In this document: piece by piece, positions 6,893 to 14,342 of the stretch
Layout: each line of letters starts with the position of its first letter
Numbering within the stretch: position 1 is the stretch's first letter
Virus record (IMG/VR): IMGVR_UViG_3300035698_013754
Coordinates: 1-61,260 of that record
Direction: 5' to 3' (one strand)
Length of the DNA: 61,260 nucleotides
DNA from: a virus
Notes under the pieces: model-generated
Seen by the model: the letters and a program-made list of their open reading frames with translations, nothing else
What the model was told of the DNA's origin: nothing
Databases searched by the model: none
Translations under genes and position numbers: made by a program

Positions 6893-7453
6893 TCAAGCTG
6901 CAATACTTCGAGCTTCCTCTATGCAGTTATCTATTCCAAAGTATCCCCAGCATGAACCCAAGTCTTCCCCGGCTTCGTCCTGGACCTGATACCCGTATAC
7001 ATCCCCGGTCAAGTATTGGTTATATGTTTCAACTTCAGATACAACCCATTTCTCCAGGTCTTCCCGGCGCGCCTTGGTGATCCGCTTCCATCCTTGCATT
7101 AATTCAACCTGATCCCGGGTAGTATATACAAAACCCACCTGGCCAGAATCCCAACTTGCATGTTGTGCGCGTCCTATGAATGACCGGGTGGAGATTGAAA
7201 TTCCACTGTGATCATATAGGTACAATGGAAGGATAATAACCGGGTCGTGATCTTCCCGGATCTGTGCTTCCAATTCATCCCAGGAGCTAAAATCTGCATG
7301 ATCATATTCGTGTTTATCCCCTAGGGTATAACGGTTATGGAAGCATGCCATAATAGAGTAATTATCCCATTCCCGGGGATCCCAGGGCTGATCATCCTGG
7401 AATATGTTGATAGTATTCTTATTCACTGTTATCGTTCGGATAGGATCTGTCAT
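6893..7453 (-). CDS. Conserved phage protein (LPLYLYDHSG family)
   Basis: 186 residues. The segments LGDKHEY, VIILPLYLYDHSGISIST, WDSGQVGFVY and YLTGDVYGYQV, with the C-terminal CWGYFG, are hallmarks of a protein very common in phage genomes and still without a known function. The order and length match that family. It is next to the GGWRTNTTK-type protein, a frequent partner in phages. The start at ATG 7453 follows a weak purine stretch. Confidence 0.75.
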   Translation of the reverse strand: MTDPIRTITVNKNTINIFQDDQPWDPREWDNYSIMACFHNRYTLGDKHEYDHADFSSWDELEAQIREDHDPVIILPLYLYDHSGISISTRSFIGRAQHASWDSGQVGFVYTTRDQVELMQGWKRITKARREDLEKWVVSEVETYNQYLTGDVYGYQVQDEAGEDLGSCWGYFGIDNCIEEARSIAA

Positions 7454-7458
7454 TTCAA

Positions 7459-7776
7459 TTAACTCCTCAATTCATTACTTGATAGGAATGGAACCGTTAC
7501 ATCATTTTGACGATCCCAAAGGAACCACGAAAAATCTTCCTGGTATACAGTGAACCGGGAAGGGATAAACTTGTTTAAGCGGTCTTTCGTGGTGTTCGTT
7601 CTCCATCCGCAATGGCGAGCTACTACCCGGTCATCCTGATAAAAGGTTACGATCTGATGACCGCGAAGGGTAATACCTACGGATCCGTCGCCATTATCCA
7701 CGGCCCGGGTGTTATTCCCTGCAGGACGATCCGTTTTCTTCCCCAGATAATCTTTGACTTCTTTATATGTGTTCAT
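7459..7776 (-). CDS. Conserved phage protein (CGWRTNTTKDRLN family)
   Basis: 105 residues from ATG 7776 behind AAGGAGAAAC. The pattern NNTRAV...GDGSVGITLRGHQIVTFYQDDRV...GWRTNTTKDRLNKF is a recognised phage-wide signature, often encoded near the LPLYLYDHSG protein as here. Its function is not established. A small beta-sandwich is plausible from the alternating strand pattern. Confidence 0.7.
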   Translation of the reverse strand: MNTYKEVKDYLGKKTDRPAGNNTRAVDNGDGSVGITLRGHQIVTFYQDDRVVARHCGWRTNTTKDRLNKFIPSRFTVYQEDFSWFLWDRQNDVTVPFLSSNELRS

Positions 7777-7784
7777 GTTTCTCC

Positions 7785-7946
7785 TTATACTATGTAGTCA
7801 ATCGTTCTGATACTAATGATCTCAACTGCCGCATAATTGTTTTTTAGTTCGGCAGTAACTTCTTCAGGGGTGTTGCAGGCGATAATCGCATATTGGATCT
7901 TGCCGTCTTTGTCTTTGTATATCGTGTCAAACTTTGTCTTCTTCAT
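7785..7946 (-). CDS. Small hypothetical protein, 53 aa
   Basis: ATG 7946 follows AGGAGAACAAAACAA and the frame ends at TAA 7785, nine bases before the next gene. The composition (FDTIYKDKDGKIQYAIIACNTPEEV) suggests a strand-turn-strand plus helix. It is the first gene of the leftward block 3300-7946, whose promoter should lie in 7950-8100. Confidence 0.55.
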   Translation of the reverse strand: MKKTKFDTIYKDKDGKIQYAIIACNTPEEVTAELKNNYAAVEIISIRTIDYIV

Positions 7947-7998
7947 TTGTTTTGTTCTCCTGTACCTATATTATCGATTATTCAACACATAAAAGCAC

Positions 7999-8012
7999 GT
8001 GGCATATGTCAC
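7999..8012. promoter_or_regulatory. Palindromic operator candidate
   Basis: GTGGCATATGTCAC is a near-perfect 14-base palindrome (one mismatched pair) about 50 bases upstream of the 7946 start. On the minus strand a TTGACA lies slightly further upstream, so this may be an operator within the promoter region of the leftward block. Confidence 0.35.
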
Positions 8013-8180
8013 ATATAAATATTACATTTGTCAAAATCGATCTCTCTCTGTGGGGTCTGGCAGGTGCCTGGACTACTTTCTCAATTAAGTTAATCAACTT
8101 TTTGTGCAATATTGCCCCTATTATGGCCTGGGGGGTGATCTAATACCTAATAATGGCTTTTAATCGTTTTTATTGTGTGT

Positions 8181-8275
8181 TTGTGCGTGCTGGGGGGGGT
8201 CCTGGGGGGTCTTCGGGGGGATGTTTGTTTGTGCCTTTGTGCTATTGTGCGGATTTGTGCATTGTGCGGTTGTGC
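8181..8275 (+). repeat. Composite G-run and TTGTGC element, copy 2
   Basis: G8 (8192-8199), TCCT, G6 (8204-8209), TCTTC, G6 (8215-8220) gives a strong G-quadruplex pattern. TTGTGC occurs at 8181, 8229, 8237, 8245, 8255, 8262 and 8270, so six copies are only 7-10 bases apart. The stretch 7947-8472 has no convincing gene. Architecture matches the element at 2825-2972. Confidence 0.65.
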
Positions 8276-8434
8276 TTCCTGGGAGCTGCAGGTCCAGCCG
8301 GATCCACGCGTCCAGGCTGTGCTAATCGGATAGTTTTGGTATGCTTTTGATAATGTATGTTATCGAAACCATACAGAGTAGAATAGAACATATGTGCTAA
8401 CTGGGTTATCATGATCATGTTGGTATCCTGGAAT

Positions 8435-8463
8435 AAAAAAAGATCCCGGCTGCTTAACCGGGA
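8435..8463 (-). terminator. Intrinsic terminator of the 9385-8473 leftward operon
   Basis: On the minus strand TCCCGG, an eight-base loop and CCGGGA are followed within two bases by seven Ts (8435-8441). It lies ten bases after the stop of the 8473-8652 gene. Confidence 0.8.
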
Positions 8464-8472
8464 CCTGATGAA

Positions 8473-8652
8473 TTACTTATGATTATCTGAATAATCGTAT
8501 ATCTCTCTAACTGGTATCATCGTTGCCCGGGATACTTCAATAATATCCCTATAATAATGTACCGGGTACTTATCACTCTTTGACGTTAGAATATACTTGC
8601 CGCTTGCCCATGTTACCTTGCAATAATCGTTTTCATATACTAATTGTGTCAT
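8473..8652 (-). CDS. Small hypothetical protein, 59 aa
   Basis: ATG 8652 follows GGCAGGTGTAAA and the frame ends at TAA 8473, just before an intrinsic terminator. The peptide MTQLVYENDYCKVTWASGKY is beta-rich, with a C-terminal polar tail. No family is recognised; it is the last gene of a four-gene leftward operon. Confidence 0.55.
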   Translation of the reverse strand: MTQLVYENDYCKVTWASGKYILTSKSDKYPVHYYRDIIEVSRATMIPVREIYDYSDNHK

Positions 8653-8663
8653 TTTACACCTGC

Positions 8664-8849
8664 CTATAATATCTCCTGAAAATATTTGTCATCGTATACA
8701 CTGATTAAGCGGGGATCGATTAAGCACTTGAAAGTAGGGGATAAGGGGACAAAATACCCTGCCTGATAATATCCCTCATATGTTTGGCCCGTGTGATGTG
8801 ATTTTATCTTTATAATCTTTACTGTGCATTTTGTTACATCTGTATTCAT
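8664..8849 (-). CDS. Small hypothetical protein, 61 aa
   Basis: ATG 8849 is preceded by AAAGGATAATAAA. The protein contains KIIKIKSHHTGQTYEGYYQAGY, suggesting a small beta-barrel or SH3-like strand order, and one cysteine pair too far apart for a zinc site. Function unknown. Confidence 0.5.
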   Translation of the reverse strand: MNTDVTKCTVKIIKIKSHHTGQTYEGYYQAGYFVPLSPTFKCLIDPRLISVYDDKYFQEIL

Positions 8850-8870
8850 TTTATTATCCTTTACTATGGG

Positions 8871-8889
8871 ATCCCGGACCTTCCGGGAT
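8871..8889. repeat. Intergenic hairpin between 8849 and 8889 genes
   Basis: ATCCCGGA and TCCGGGAT form an eight-base-pair stem with a three-base loop, ending on the stop codon of the upstream gene. No U-tract follows, so it may be an RNA stability or processing element. Confidence 0.35.
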
Positions 8890-9218
8890 TAAATAAAATC
8901 TATTCCTGCGTTCGTTTCAATCGTTACACTTTCCTGAGATAAGCTATCCTTCAATAGAGCTGCGATTGATTCTACTTGGTCCCGGGCTGCTATATCATCT
9001 ATATCGTGGTAACTCTTACATATGATGATATCTTCCCTTACCAGGTCCCCGGCTGCCGTGATATAAGATCCTTTGGTCTTATACTCTGTACATCCGCCAA
9101 AGATAGCGGATAGTTTACCTGCCACATCACCTGCTAGTCTATCCTGATATTCAGATGTTAATGGGATGTTTACTTCCCTGGTGCCTGGTATATATACTGC
9201 TATATATTTATTTAGCAC
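8889..9218 (-). CDS. Hypothetical phage/plasmid protein with FGG motif
   Basis: 109 residues, start GTG 9218 behind GGATGGTATCAG and overlapping the stop of the 9212-9385 gene. The core KLSAIFGGCTEYKTKGSYITAAGDLVREDIIICKSY resembles a family of short phage and plasmid proteins whose core pairs a FGGAT element with a G-L-V-x-E strand. No function is established. Confidence 0.6.
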   Translation of the reverse strand: MLNKYIAVYIPGTREVNIPLTSEYQDRLAGDVAGKLSAIFGGCTEYKTKGSYITAAGDLVREDIIICKSYHDIDDIAARDQVESIAALLKDSLSQESVTIETNAGIDFI

Positions 9219-9385
9219 CTGATACCATCCTTTACAGTTGATAATTCAGTTATACCCAGGTACCTATAACCCAGGTATCCTTTATTCTTCTGGAATAAAG
9301 ATATAGCTTCATGTTCACTAATAGCCCAAACGCGCCACTTGTGAACTGTAGGGCCAAACTTGCAAGTTATCTTATATAGCTTCAT
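9212..9385 (-). CDS. Small hypothetical protein, 57 aa
   Basis: ATG 9385 lies behind AGGAGAAGATAAC and the frame ends at TAA 9212, overlapping the next GTG. The strand-helix pattern YKITCKFGPTVHKWRVWAIS then EHEAISLFQKN suggests a small alpha/beta protein. It is the first gene of the operon, about 40 bases downstream of a near-consensus promoter. Confidence 0.6.
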   Translation of the reverse strand: MKLYKITCKFGPTVHKWRVWAISEHEAISLFQKNKGYLGYRYLGITELSTVKDGIRC

Positions 9386-9423
9386 GTTATCTTCTCCTGT
9401 ATATAAATAGAATGTATATACTT

Positions 9424-9451
9424 ATTATACTCATTACGATATACTTGTCAA
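9424..9451 (-). promoter_or_regulatory. Consensus sigma70 promoter, leftward
   Basis: On the minus strand TTGACA (9451-9446), a 16-base spacer and TATAAT (9429-9424). Both hexamers are perfect. It drives the 9385-8473 operon, which ends at the terminator at 8435-8463. Confidence 0.85.
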
Positions 9452-9464
9452 TAGGCAATATTCC

Positions 9465-9600
9465 AGGCTGCCGGGGGCCTGGACCCTGCCTGGTATCCTG
9501 GTATGATCGGGCTGCCTGCCTGCCTGGTATATCCTGCCTGCCTGCTACCAAACGGTTAACACTCACACACGCACACCCGCACATGCACTCAACCACTTAA
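9465..9600. repeat. CCTG-rich simple repeats in the divergent region
   Basis: The 333-base gap between the 9385 and 9719 starts holds the leftward promoter, repeated CCTGGTAT units, two runs of TGCC/CCTG repeats (about 9511-9544) and a CACACGCACACC stretch. I see no gene in it. The repeats could bind a regulator or be slippage products. Confidence 0.4.
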
Positions 9601-9669
9601 ATAATTCTGTAAAATAGCAATCTTGGTTTTTCTCCCCTTTAATTACATTATCTGTGGTACGGTGGAATG

Positions 9670-9712
9670 GGATGAATGTCACTATCCATGATCAGCAGAA
9701 ATAGTGTAATAT
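9670..9712 (+). promoter_or_regulatory. GGATGAATGTCACT motif copy 2 and -10 element
   Basis: GGATGAATGTCACT occupies 9670-9683 on the plus strand. A -10-like TAATAT at 9707-9712 lies six bases before the ATG at 9719. There is no good -35, so the motif may replace it as an activator site. Confidence 0.5.
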
Positions 9713-9718
9713 GCTTAT

Positions 9719-10849
9719 ATGATAATAAACGGAAACGCTTTGAACATCCCTTTGCGGGATAAGTCTGTCCAGATGTGCGTGACAAGTCCTCCGTATTACG
9801 GATTGAGAGATTACGGTACTGCCAAGTGGGAAGGTGGGGATGCTGATTGTGACCATCTAGCTCCTCCAGGTGGAGGACATGGTGACAAATCGCCTATTGG
9901 AAGCGGAGCTCGAGACATAGAGATTATGAGTAACCAGCATTATCGTAATACTTGTAAGAAATGCGGTGCTGTTCGTATTGACGATCAAATCGGTCTAGAA
10001 GAATCTCCTGAGCAGTATGTAGAGAAGTTGGTGCAGGTTTTTAGGGAAGTGAAACGGGTGCTGAAAGATGACGGCGTGCTGTGGCTGAACTTGGGAGATT
10101 CCTATGCCAGTTCTCCGGCAGGAAATAAAACTCCATCCGGTTTTCAGCAAAAATCTAAAGCGGGTCAAACTGGTGCATTAGCGCAGTTTAGTGAAACAGC
10201 AACAAAAAAGAATTTCGGAGAGTGCAAGCCAAAGGATTTATTAGGAATCCCCTGGATGGTAGCGTTTGCCCTTCGTGCTGATGGGTGGTATTTGAGATCG
10301 GACATAATATGGCACAAGCCGAATCCTATGCCTGAATCTGTGCGGGACAGACCAACTAAAAGCCATGAGCATATCTTCTTATTGAGCAAGTCGCAACGGT
10401 ACTTCTACGATGCTGATGCGATTAGAGAGTCGCTTGCAAAATCAACACTAAACGACATACGCATAGACTGTATGTCTAGTAGACCAAACAAAAAAGCACA
10501 CGAGTTGGTGAAAAATGGAACACACGGTTCGGGAGGCATTGGAGACCCAACCAAAAGACGTTCAGAATTAATCAATCTGGCGGGTCGAAACAAGCGTGAT
10601 GTATGGACAGTAACAACGAAGCCGTACAAGGGCGCACATTTCGCAACATTCCCGCCGGACCTGATTGAACCGTGTATATTGGCTGGAAGTGCTATTGGCG
10701 ATATCGTAATAGATCCATTTTCAGGAAGTGGAACAGCCTGCCAAGTCGCTATCAAACATAATAGGGAATGTGTCGGGATTGACCTGAGTTGGGAATATAT
10801 CGAGCTGACAAAGAAACGGTTGGGAGCTGTACAGGCGGTGCTGATATGA
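9719..10849 (+). CDS. DNA methyltransferase, N4-cytosine or N6-adenine type
   Basis: 376 residues. The catalytic TSPPYYGLRDYG (residues 23-34, S/D-PPY motif) comes first and the SAM-binding DPFSGSGTA motif near residue 340 comes last, the beta-class order of amino-methyltransferases. A CKKCG pair near residue 80 lies in the variable region. It would methylate the exocyclic amino group of A or C in DNA and could shield the phage from host restriction; no cognate nuclease is nearby. No ribosome site precedes the ATG, and the -10 element lies six bases upstream, so translation may be leaderless. Confidence 0.85.
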   Translation: MIINGNALNIPLRDKSVQMCVTSPPYYGLRDYGTAKWEGGDADCDHLAPPGGGHGDKSPIGSGARDIEIMSNQHYRNTCKKCGAVRIDDQIGLEESPEQYVEKLVQVFREVKRVLKDDGVLWLNLGDSYASSPAGNKTPSGFQQKSKAGQTGALAQFSETATKKNFGECKPKDLLGIPWMVAFALRADGWYLRSDIIWHKPNPMPESVRDRPTKSHEHIFLLSKSQRYFYDADAIRESLAKSTLNDIRIDCMSSRPNKKAHELVKNGTHGSGGIGDPTKRRSELINLAGRNKRDVWTVTTKPYKGAHFATFPPDLIEPCILAGSAIGDIVIDPFSGSGTACQVAIKHNRECVGIDLSWEYIELTKKRLGAVQAVLI

Positions 10850-11328
10850 AACCGTCTATAGAAATGGCCAAGAAAGGTGAAATAATTCAAGCGTCTGCTT
10901 ATTCGACGGTGATAAGGGGATCGGATGGGTGGATTTATAAAGTTAGTACGGACCCTTTATTTACCTGGGTTGAGTTTACTATGCTGGGTAAGATGCTTGA
11001 ATCGATCTATGTTCCTGTTGCTATGAGATTGAGCAGTAATGTTCTGGCTGTTGAGGACCTTGGAGATAAAGAAGAAAGTTGGGGTAAGGTAACGGATAAG
11101 GCGGAATTTGTGGCACATGGGGAGAAGATACTTGCGGCGTTGAAAGAAGCTGGAATAAGACATGGGGATCTGACGAAACACAATATTATCGTTCGTGATA
11201 ATATTCCGATGGTGATTGATTTTGCGGAGAGCAAATTGTGGGATGATCCTGCTTTGGACAAAAGACCTGGTGGAGATTCTGTGTGGCTTCGTGCTGCGCT
11301 TTTGGAGATTGCTGATGGAATCGCTTAA
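10846..11328 (+). CDS. Small protein-kinase-fold protein
   Basis: 160 residues from ATG 10846, overlapping the methylase stop by ATGA. A glycine-poor N-lobe has IYKVST (candidate ATP lysine). The C-lobe has the kinase catalytic loop HGDLTKHN (Asp and Asn in place) and VIDFAES in the DFG position. At 160 residues it is close to the minimal RIO/Bud32-like core and lacks most of the C-lobe. It could phosphorylate a protein or small molecule; the substrate is unknown. It follows the methylase and precedes an acetyltransferase. Confidence 0.7.
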   Translation: MKPSIEMAKKGEIIQASAYSTVIRGSDGWIYKVSTDPLFTWVEFTMLGKMLESIYVPVAMRLSSNVLAVEDLGDKEESWGKVTDKAEFVAHGEKILAALKEAGIRHGDLTKHNIIVRDNIPMVIDFAESKLWDDPALDKRPGGDSVWLRAALLEIADGIA

Positions 11329-11746
11329 CAAACTGAATGAACGTGGGATTATTCTTGGTGATTGGGATTCTAGAAAGGTGAGCGATTTACCGCCTAGCTG
11401 GTTTTTGACGCGTCAAGTAGATATGCTGGACTTCCGTGGGGACTTACAGATCCGGAGTAATGTTGATATTGCGTTTGGTCGGCATGTTCGGATCATTACA
11501 GCTAGTCATAGTTTTTCGGGTGGTGGGTGTGGTCCTATGGAGCTGAAGAAATGTTGGATCGACCCGGGCGTATTTGTAGGAAGTTACGCTATATTGTACA
11601 ATTGTGTACTGGAACATAATTCGTTGGTTGCAGTTGGTAGTGTTGTAAGCAGCATGGTTGTTCCTGCTTATTGTGAGGTGGAAGGCAATCCTGCCAGGAT
11701 AGTTCGCAAATACGATACTGAAAGGAAAAGGTGGATAAGAGTATGA
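11315..11746 (+). CDS. Left-handed beta-helix acetyltransferase
   Basis: 143 residues. The start at ATG 11315 follows GGAG and overlaps the kinase gene by 14 bases. The C-terminal half carries hexapeptide-like turns (VDIAFGRHVRI, VFVGSYAILYNCVLEHNSLVAVGSVV) and the conserved ending EGNPARIVRK, typical of LacA/WbbJ/NodL-type acyltransferases. It is shorter than most (about 180-200). O-acetylation of a sugar is likely, perhaps related to the surface-glycan theme of the later cassette. Confidence 0.75.
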   Translation: MESLNKLNERGIILGDWDSRKVSDLPPSWFLTRQVDMLDFRGDLQIRSNVDIAFGRHVRIITASHSFSGGGCGPMELKKCWIDPGVFVGSYAILYNCVLEHNSLVAVGSVVSSMVVPAYCEVEGNPARIVRKYDTERKRWIRV

Positions 11747-12033
11747 CTACTGAAGATGGTTTGGATGAAGAAGACAAGGATGATGAAGAATTACATTCTT
11801 GTGGAGATATGAATCCGGATAAGAAAGGTGACGCTCTTAGAGAAATGCTCAATTCGCACGATTTGCTTGTCAATGACGAGTTGACCGCTTCGACGCTTAC
11901 TGTGGCCGGAATAGTTGCGACTTACCATGAGGGTTTGCTGCAGTCAAATATGGATCCTGATGATGCCCTTACACTTACGATTGCCTTCCAGAGCCATATG
12001 CAGGATTATGGTTCGCAGGGAGAGGTTGAATGA
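11743..12033 (+). CDS. Acidic hypothetical protein, 96 aa
   Basis: The start ATG 11743 overlaps the acetyltransferase stop by ATGA; an in-frame GTG 12 bases earlier is an alternative. The N-terminus is very acidic (EDGLDEEDKDDEE) and the rest helical, with DPDDALTLTIAFQSHMQDYG. No family is recognised. Confidence 0.55.
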   Translation: MTTEDGLDEEDKDDEELHSCGDMNPDKKGDALREMLNSHDLLVNDELTASTLTVAGIVATYHEGLLQSNMDPDDALTLTIAFQSHMQDYGSQGEVE

Positions 12034-12161
12034 AAAAACTCTTATGCTTACCCGCTCTACTTGTTATATATGTGTGGCAGTTTATGTGGTGGCAGTATTA
12101 CGAAGTTCCGGTACTATTGGATCAGATTAGAAAGGATGAGACAGATGATAAAACCGAGTAA
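12030..12161 (+). CDS. Single-span membrane microprotein, 43 aa
   Basis: ATG 12030 overlaps the upstream stop (ATGA) behind GGGAGAGG. One hydrophobic span (LLCLPALLVIYVWQFMWW) is followed by an acidic tail. It overlaps the next gene by 17 bases. A lysis or envelope role is possible because the endolysin lies in the same operon. Confidence 0.55.
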   Translation: MKKLLCLPALLVIYVWQFMWWQYYEVPVLLDQIRKDETDDKTE

Positions 12162-12339
12162 GATGTGGGCTATTTATAGTAACATGCACGATTTCTTTTA
12201 TACAGGAACGTGTCTGACTAGAAGTGAAATTATCAAACTACACACAACTCAATTAGGGAAAAGTTGGGATTATTGCAGAAAGAAAGGGGATCGTGCAATT
12301 AAGGTTGAGGTTCGAGCAACCAGGTTGGACAACCAATGA
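12145..12339 (+). CDS. Hypothetical protein, 64 aa
   Basis: The start is set at ATG 12145, eight bases after AAAGG. The protein is aromatic and basic (YSNMHDFFYTGTCLTRSEIIKLH, then LGKSWDYCRKKGDRAI). The LTRSEIIKLHTTQLGKSW region could be a helix-turn-helix, but this is weak. Confidence 0.5.
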   Translation: MIKPSKMWAIYSNMHDFFYTGTCLTRSEIIKLHTTQLGKSWDYCRKKGDRAIKVEVRATRLDNQ

Positions 12340-12449
12340 TCTACATAGACCCTGGACTGACGATTATCAAAGCGCAGGTCACCGTATCTGTGATGGGGCT
12401 GGTTGGACTTTTATTTCTATTGAAAAGGATGAGACGATGGATGAACTGA
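12336..12449 (+). CDS. Single-span membrane microprotein, 37 aa
   Basis: ATG 12336 overlaps the upstream TGA. The core VTVSVMGLVGLLFLLKRMRR is one membrane span followed by arginines, typical of small phage membrane peptides encoded near lysis genes. Its 3' end overlaps the next gene by 13 bases and carries that gene's ribosome site. Confidence 0.5.
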   Translation: MIYIDPGLTIIKAQVTVSVMGLVGLLFLLKRMRRWMN

Positions 12450-12913
12450 GCAAAGCAGAACGGGCAGCACTTAGTAGATTTGGCAAAGCAGAACTGGAGA
12501 TACACGAAGAGTTTGAGATTGGGCGTGAAACGAGCGCATTGGATGAATACGTCCAGAGAATGAATAGGTTGGTAAAAGAGCGTACCCTTTTCTGCCCTGA
12601 CGAAGATTGGTGGGAAGAAGTAAAGGTAGAACTAGCCGACCTCAAAGAGCAGTTGATTGAAGAATCAAGAGGTAGGAAGTTTTGGCATGATTGTGCAGAA
12701 GGACACAAAACCGAAATATTACTACTCGTGGATGAAAAGAAGAAAGCCAACGAAGATTCTGAGGTTGGGTGGAAGTATGCTCGCCATGAAGGTGATTGTA
12801 GAATGGTTGCACCACTCACTGTGTTGAATGGGTTATCAAGGAAATGTACCTGCGGATATACAGAATTAGAGAAAGCCCACAAAGAAAGGATAAATCATGC
12901 TAATATGCCCTAG
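12437..12913 (+). CDS. Helical hypothetical protein with C-terminal cysteines
   Basis: 158 residues from ATG 12437 behind AAAGGATGAGACG. The first 110 residues are charged and helical (coiled-coil-like, DLKEQLIEESRGRKFW). The C-terminal part has H..C (HEGDC) and CTCGY, a possible zinc knuckle. Function unknown. Confidence 0.55.
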   Translation: MDELSKAERAALSRFGKAELEIHEEFEIGRETSALDEYVQRMNRLVKERTLFCPDEDWWEEVKVELADLKEQLIEESRGRKFWHDCAEGHKTEILLLVDEKKKANEDSEVGWKYARHEGDCRMVAPLTVLNGLSRKCTCGYTELEKAHKERINHANMP

Positions 12914-13271
12914 ATGTCACAAGACAGTAGAAGAACACGAAGCTGGTGCGTGTATGGATCGGTGGGTAGCTGAATGGATGGGGTGGGATTTAAGCACTAA
13001 CGAGGAGTGTTGGTGCTATGACGGTGAGTTGCTTATAGATGTTTGTGATTGGCAACCATCCACCGACCCCGCTTGTTCACGGATGGTTTGGAATAAGTTG
13101 AAAGCAGATGGGTGGAAATTGACGATATGGGATGATAAAAAGACAGAGGTTTGGATGGGAGCCGTAAAATACTTTACAGAAACTAGCCGCTCTAAACTCT
13201 ATGATGTAAAAACAACAGAATTAGATTTGGCAATATGCAGGGTAGCCCTAATGACAGGAGAATCAAAATGA
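12897..13271 (+). CDS. Phage ABA-sandwich-type protein with zinc knuckle
   Basis: 124 residues behind GAAAGGATAAATC. The N-terminus has CPRCHK, then LSTNEECWCYDG, and the C-terminal two thirds follow the pattern of the phage ABA sandwich domain: WQPSTDPACSRMVWNKLKADGW, a strand with W-M, and the final LDLAICRVALM. Proteins of this family are common phage accessory genes of unknown function. Confidence 0.65.
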   Translation: MLICPRCHKTVEEHEAGACMDRWVAEWMGWDLSTNEECWCYDGELLIDVCDWQPSTDPACSRMVWNKLKADGWKLTIWDDKKTEVWMGAVKYFTETSRSKLYDVKTTELDLAICRVALMTGESK

Positions 13272-13303
13272 CTAACTTTGTTTATATTGGGAGATGCAAA
13301 TGA
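13268..13303 (+). CDS. Possible 11-aa coupling peptide
   Basis: An ATG at 13268 overlaps the upstream stop by ATGA, runs for 11 codons, and ends in a TGA that overlaps the endolysin start at 13300 by ATGA. It contains the endolysin ribosome site (GGGAG). It may serve as a termination-reinitiation bridge rather than a functional peptide. Confidence 0.3.
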   Translation: MTNFVYIGRCK

Positions 13304-14139
13304 AACTAGTAATTGATGTTAGTTACTATCAGAGAAATTTATCAGACTATCAATGGGATTTACTTGCCACAGTTATTGACGGTGTGATTGTGCGCCTGTC
13401 TTATGGGCGGTCAGAAGATACTAGGGCAAAATATTTAATTGAAACAAAGATCAAGCCGAGAGGGATTCCTTATACCGGATACCATTGGTCAGATCCCACT
13501 AGCAATTTGAACGCACAGGCTGATTGGGTTCTGGAAATGATGGATAAGTTTCAAACCCCATCTATCTATCTGGACATGGAGCAGTATTGGCGTGATTGGG
13601 ATGCTTACATGGCGCAGGACTTGGCAAAGGCTTATGAAACGAGGTTCACAGATGAGCAACTATATTCTTTTTATTATCTATTTAGCAGGGCAGTTAGTTT
13701 AGGAACATTCTTGCCAGTAGATCATTATTGCGCGGATTGGTTCGTCAATAAGTATTCACCGACAATGCGCGGTTGGGTTGATTTGACCCCTAGTTATTGG
13801 GAAGCCAGGTACTTGCGTTATTACGATCCTGATATATTGGAACATTATTATTCTGTGAATGGTAAACCACTTCCAGACATTATATCAATTAAGGATATTG
13901 CAGATGATTCTATGCTTGACCATCCCCGCCAATTCGAGAGTTACATAGAGATCGAAGGGCTGAAAGAGAACATCGGCTACCATCTGGACTGGAACGTATT
14001 TCCTGACGAGGACTTTTACCGGATGTTCGGCATTGATCCTAACCCCGCTCCAGAGCCACACCCGCAAGAACTGGATAAGTGTCGTCACGGTCACAGCGGC
14101 GAATGGAGTCCAGGCGCTAATTACGAGGTGGAGAAATGA
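13300..14139 (+). CDS. GH25-type muramidase, candidate endolysin
   Basis: 279 residues, start ATG 13300 behind GGGAGATGCAA. The fold markers of glycoside hydrolase family 25 are present: DVSYYQ at residues 6-11, GVIVRLSYG, YTGYHWSDP, IYLDMEQYW (acid pair DxE near residue 93), and DHYCADWFV. These enzymes cut the MurNAc-GlcNAc bond of peptidoglycan. The usual arrangement of acidic residues is kept, though the sequence is divergent. No signal peptide is seen, so it would need a holin. A C39-like peptidase is encoded three genes later. Confidence 0.75.
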   Translation: MKLVIDVSYYQRNLSDYQWDLLATVIDGVIVRLSYGRSEDTRAKYLIETKIKPRGIPYTGYHWSDPTSNLNAQADWVLEMMDKFQTPSIYLDMEQYWRDWDAYMAQDLAKAYETRFTDEQLYSFYYLFSRAVSLGTFLPVDHYCADWFVNKYSPTMRGWVDLTPSYWEARYLRYYDPDILEHYYSVNGKPLPDIISIKDIADDSMLDHPRQFESYIEIEGLKENIGYHLDWNVFPDEDFYRMFGIDPNPAPEPHPQELDKCRHGHSGEWSPGANYEVEK

Positions 14140-14342
14140 GCGCATGGTTAGTGGTTGATGAGTATGAAGAAGATTGTGACATATATTGGATATTTGAGAA
14201 CAAGCCTAGACGGTCTCTTGGTCTTTGGGTTAATAAACATTCCTATAAAGGGGATTGTGTTCCGCTTCCTGAAGGTAGTATTGAATTATTACTCAAAGGC
14301 AGAAAACTTACATGGAAAGATGAACCTGTGGAGTTGAAATGA
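14136..14342 (+). CDS. Hypothetical protein, 68 aa
   Basis: Starts at ATG 14136, overlapping the endolysin stop, behind GAGGTGGAGAA. The sequence is strand-rich and aromatic (SAWLVVDEYEEDCDIYWIFENKP). It is a small phage protein of unknown role, coupled to the following methylase-like gene by ATGA. Confidence 0.55.
   Translation: MSAWLVVDEYEEDCDIYWIFENKPRRSLGLWVNKHSYKGDCVPLPEGSIELLLKGRKLTWKDEPVELK

Noticed and set aside
7934-8350. Rightward small genes around the G-run element
   Set aside because: The frames consist of repeats and G-runs, have no ribosome sites and no protein-like pattern.
9412-9600. Small protein genes in the CCTG-rich region
   Set aside because: Open frames on both strands come from repetitive sequence, have no ribosome sites, and overlie the leftward promoter.
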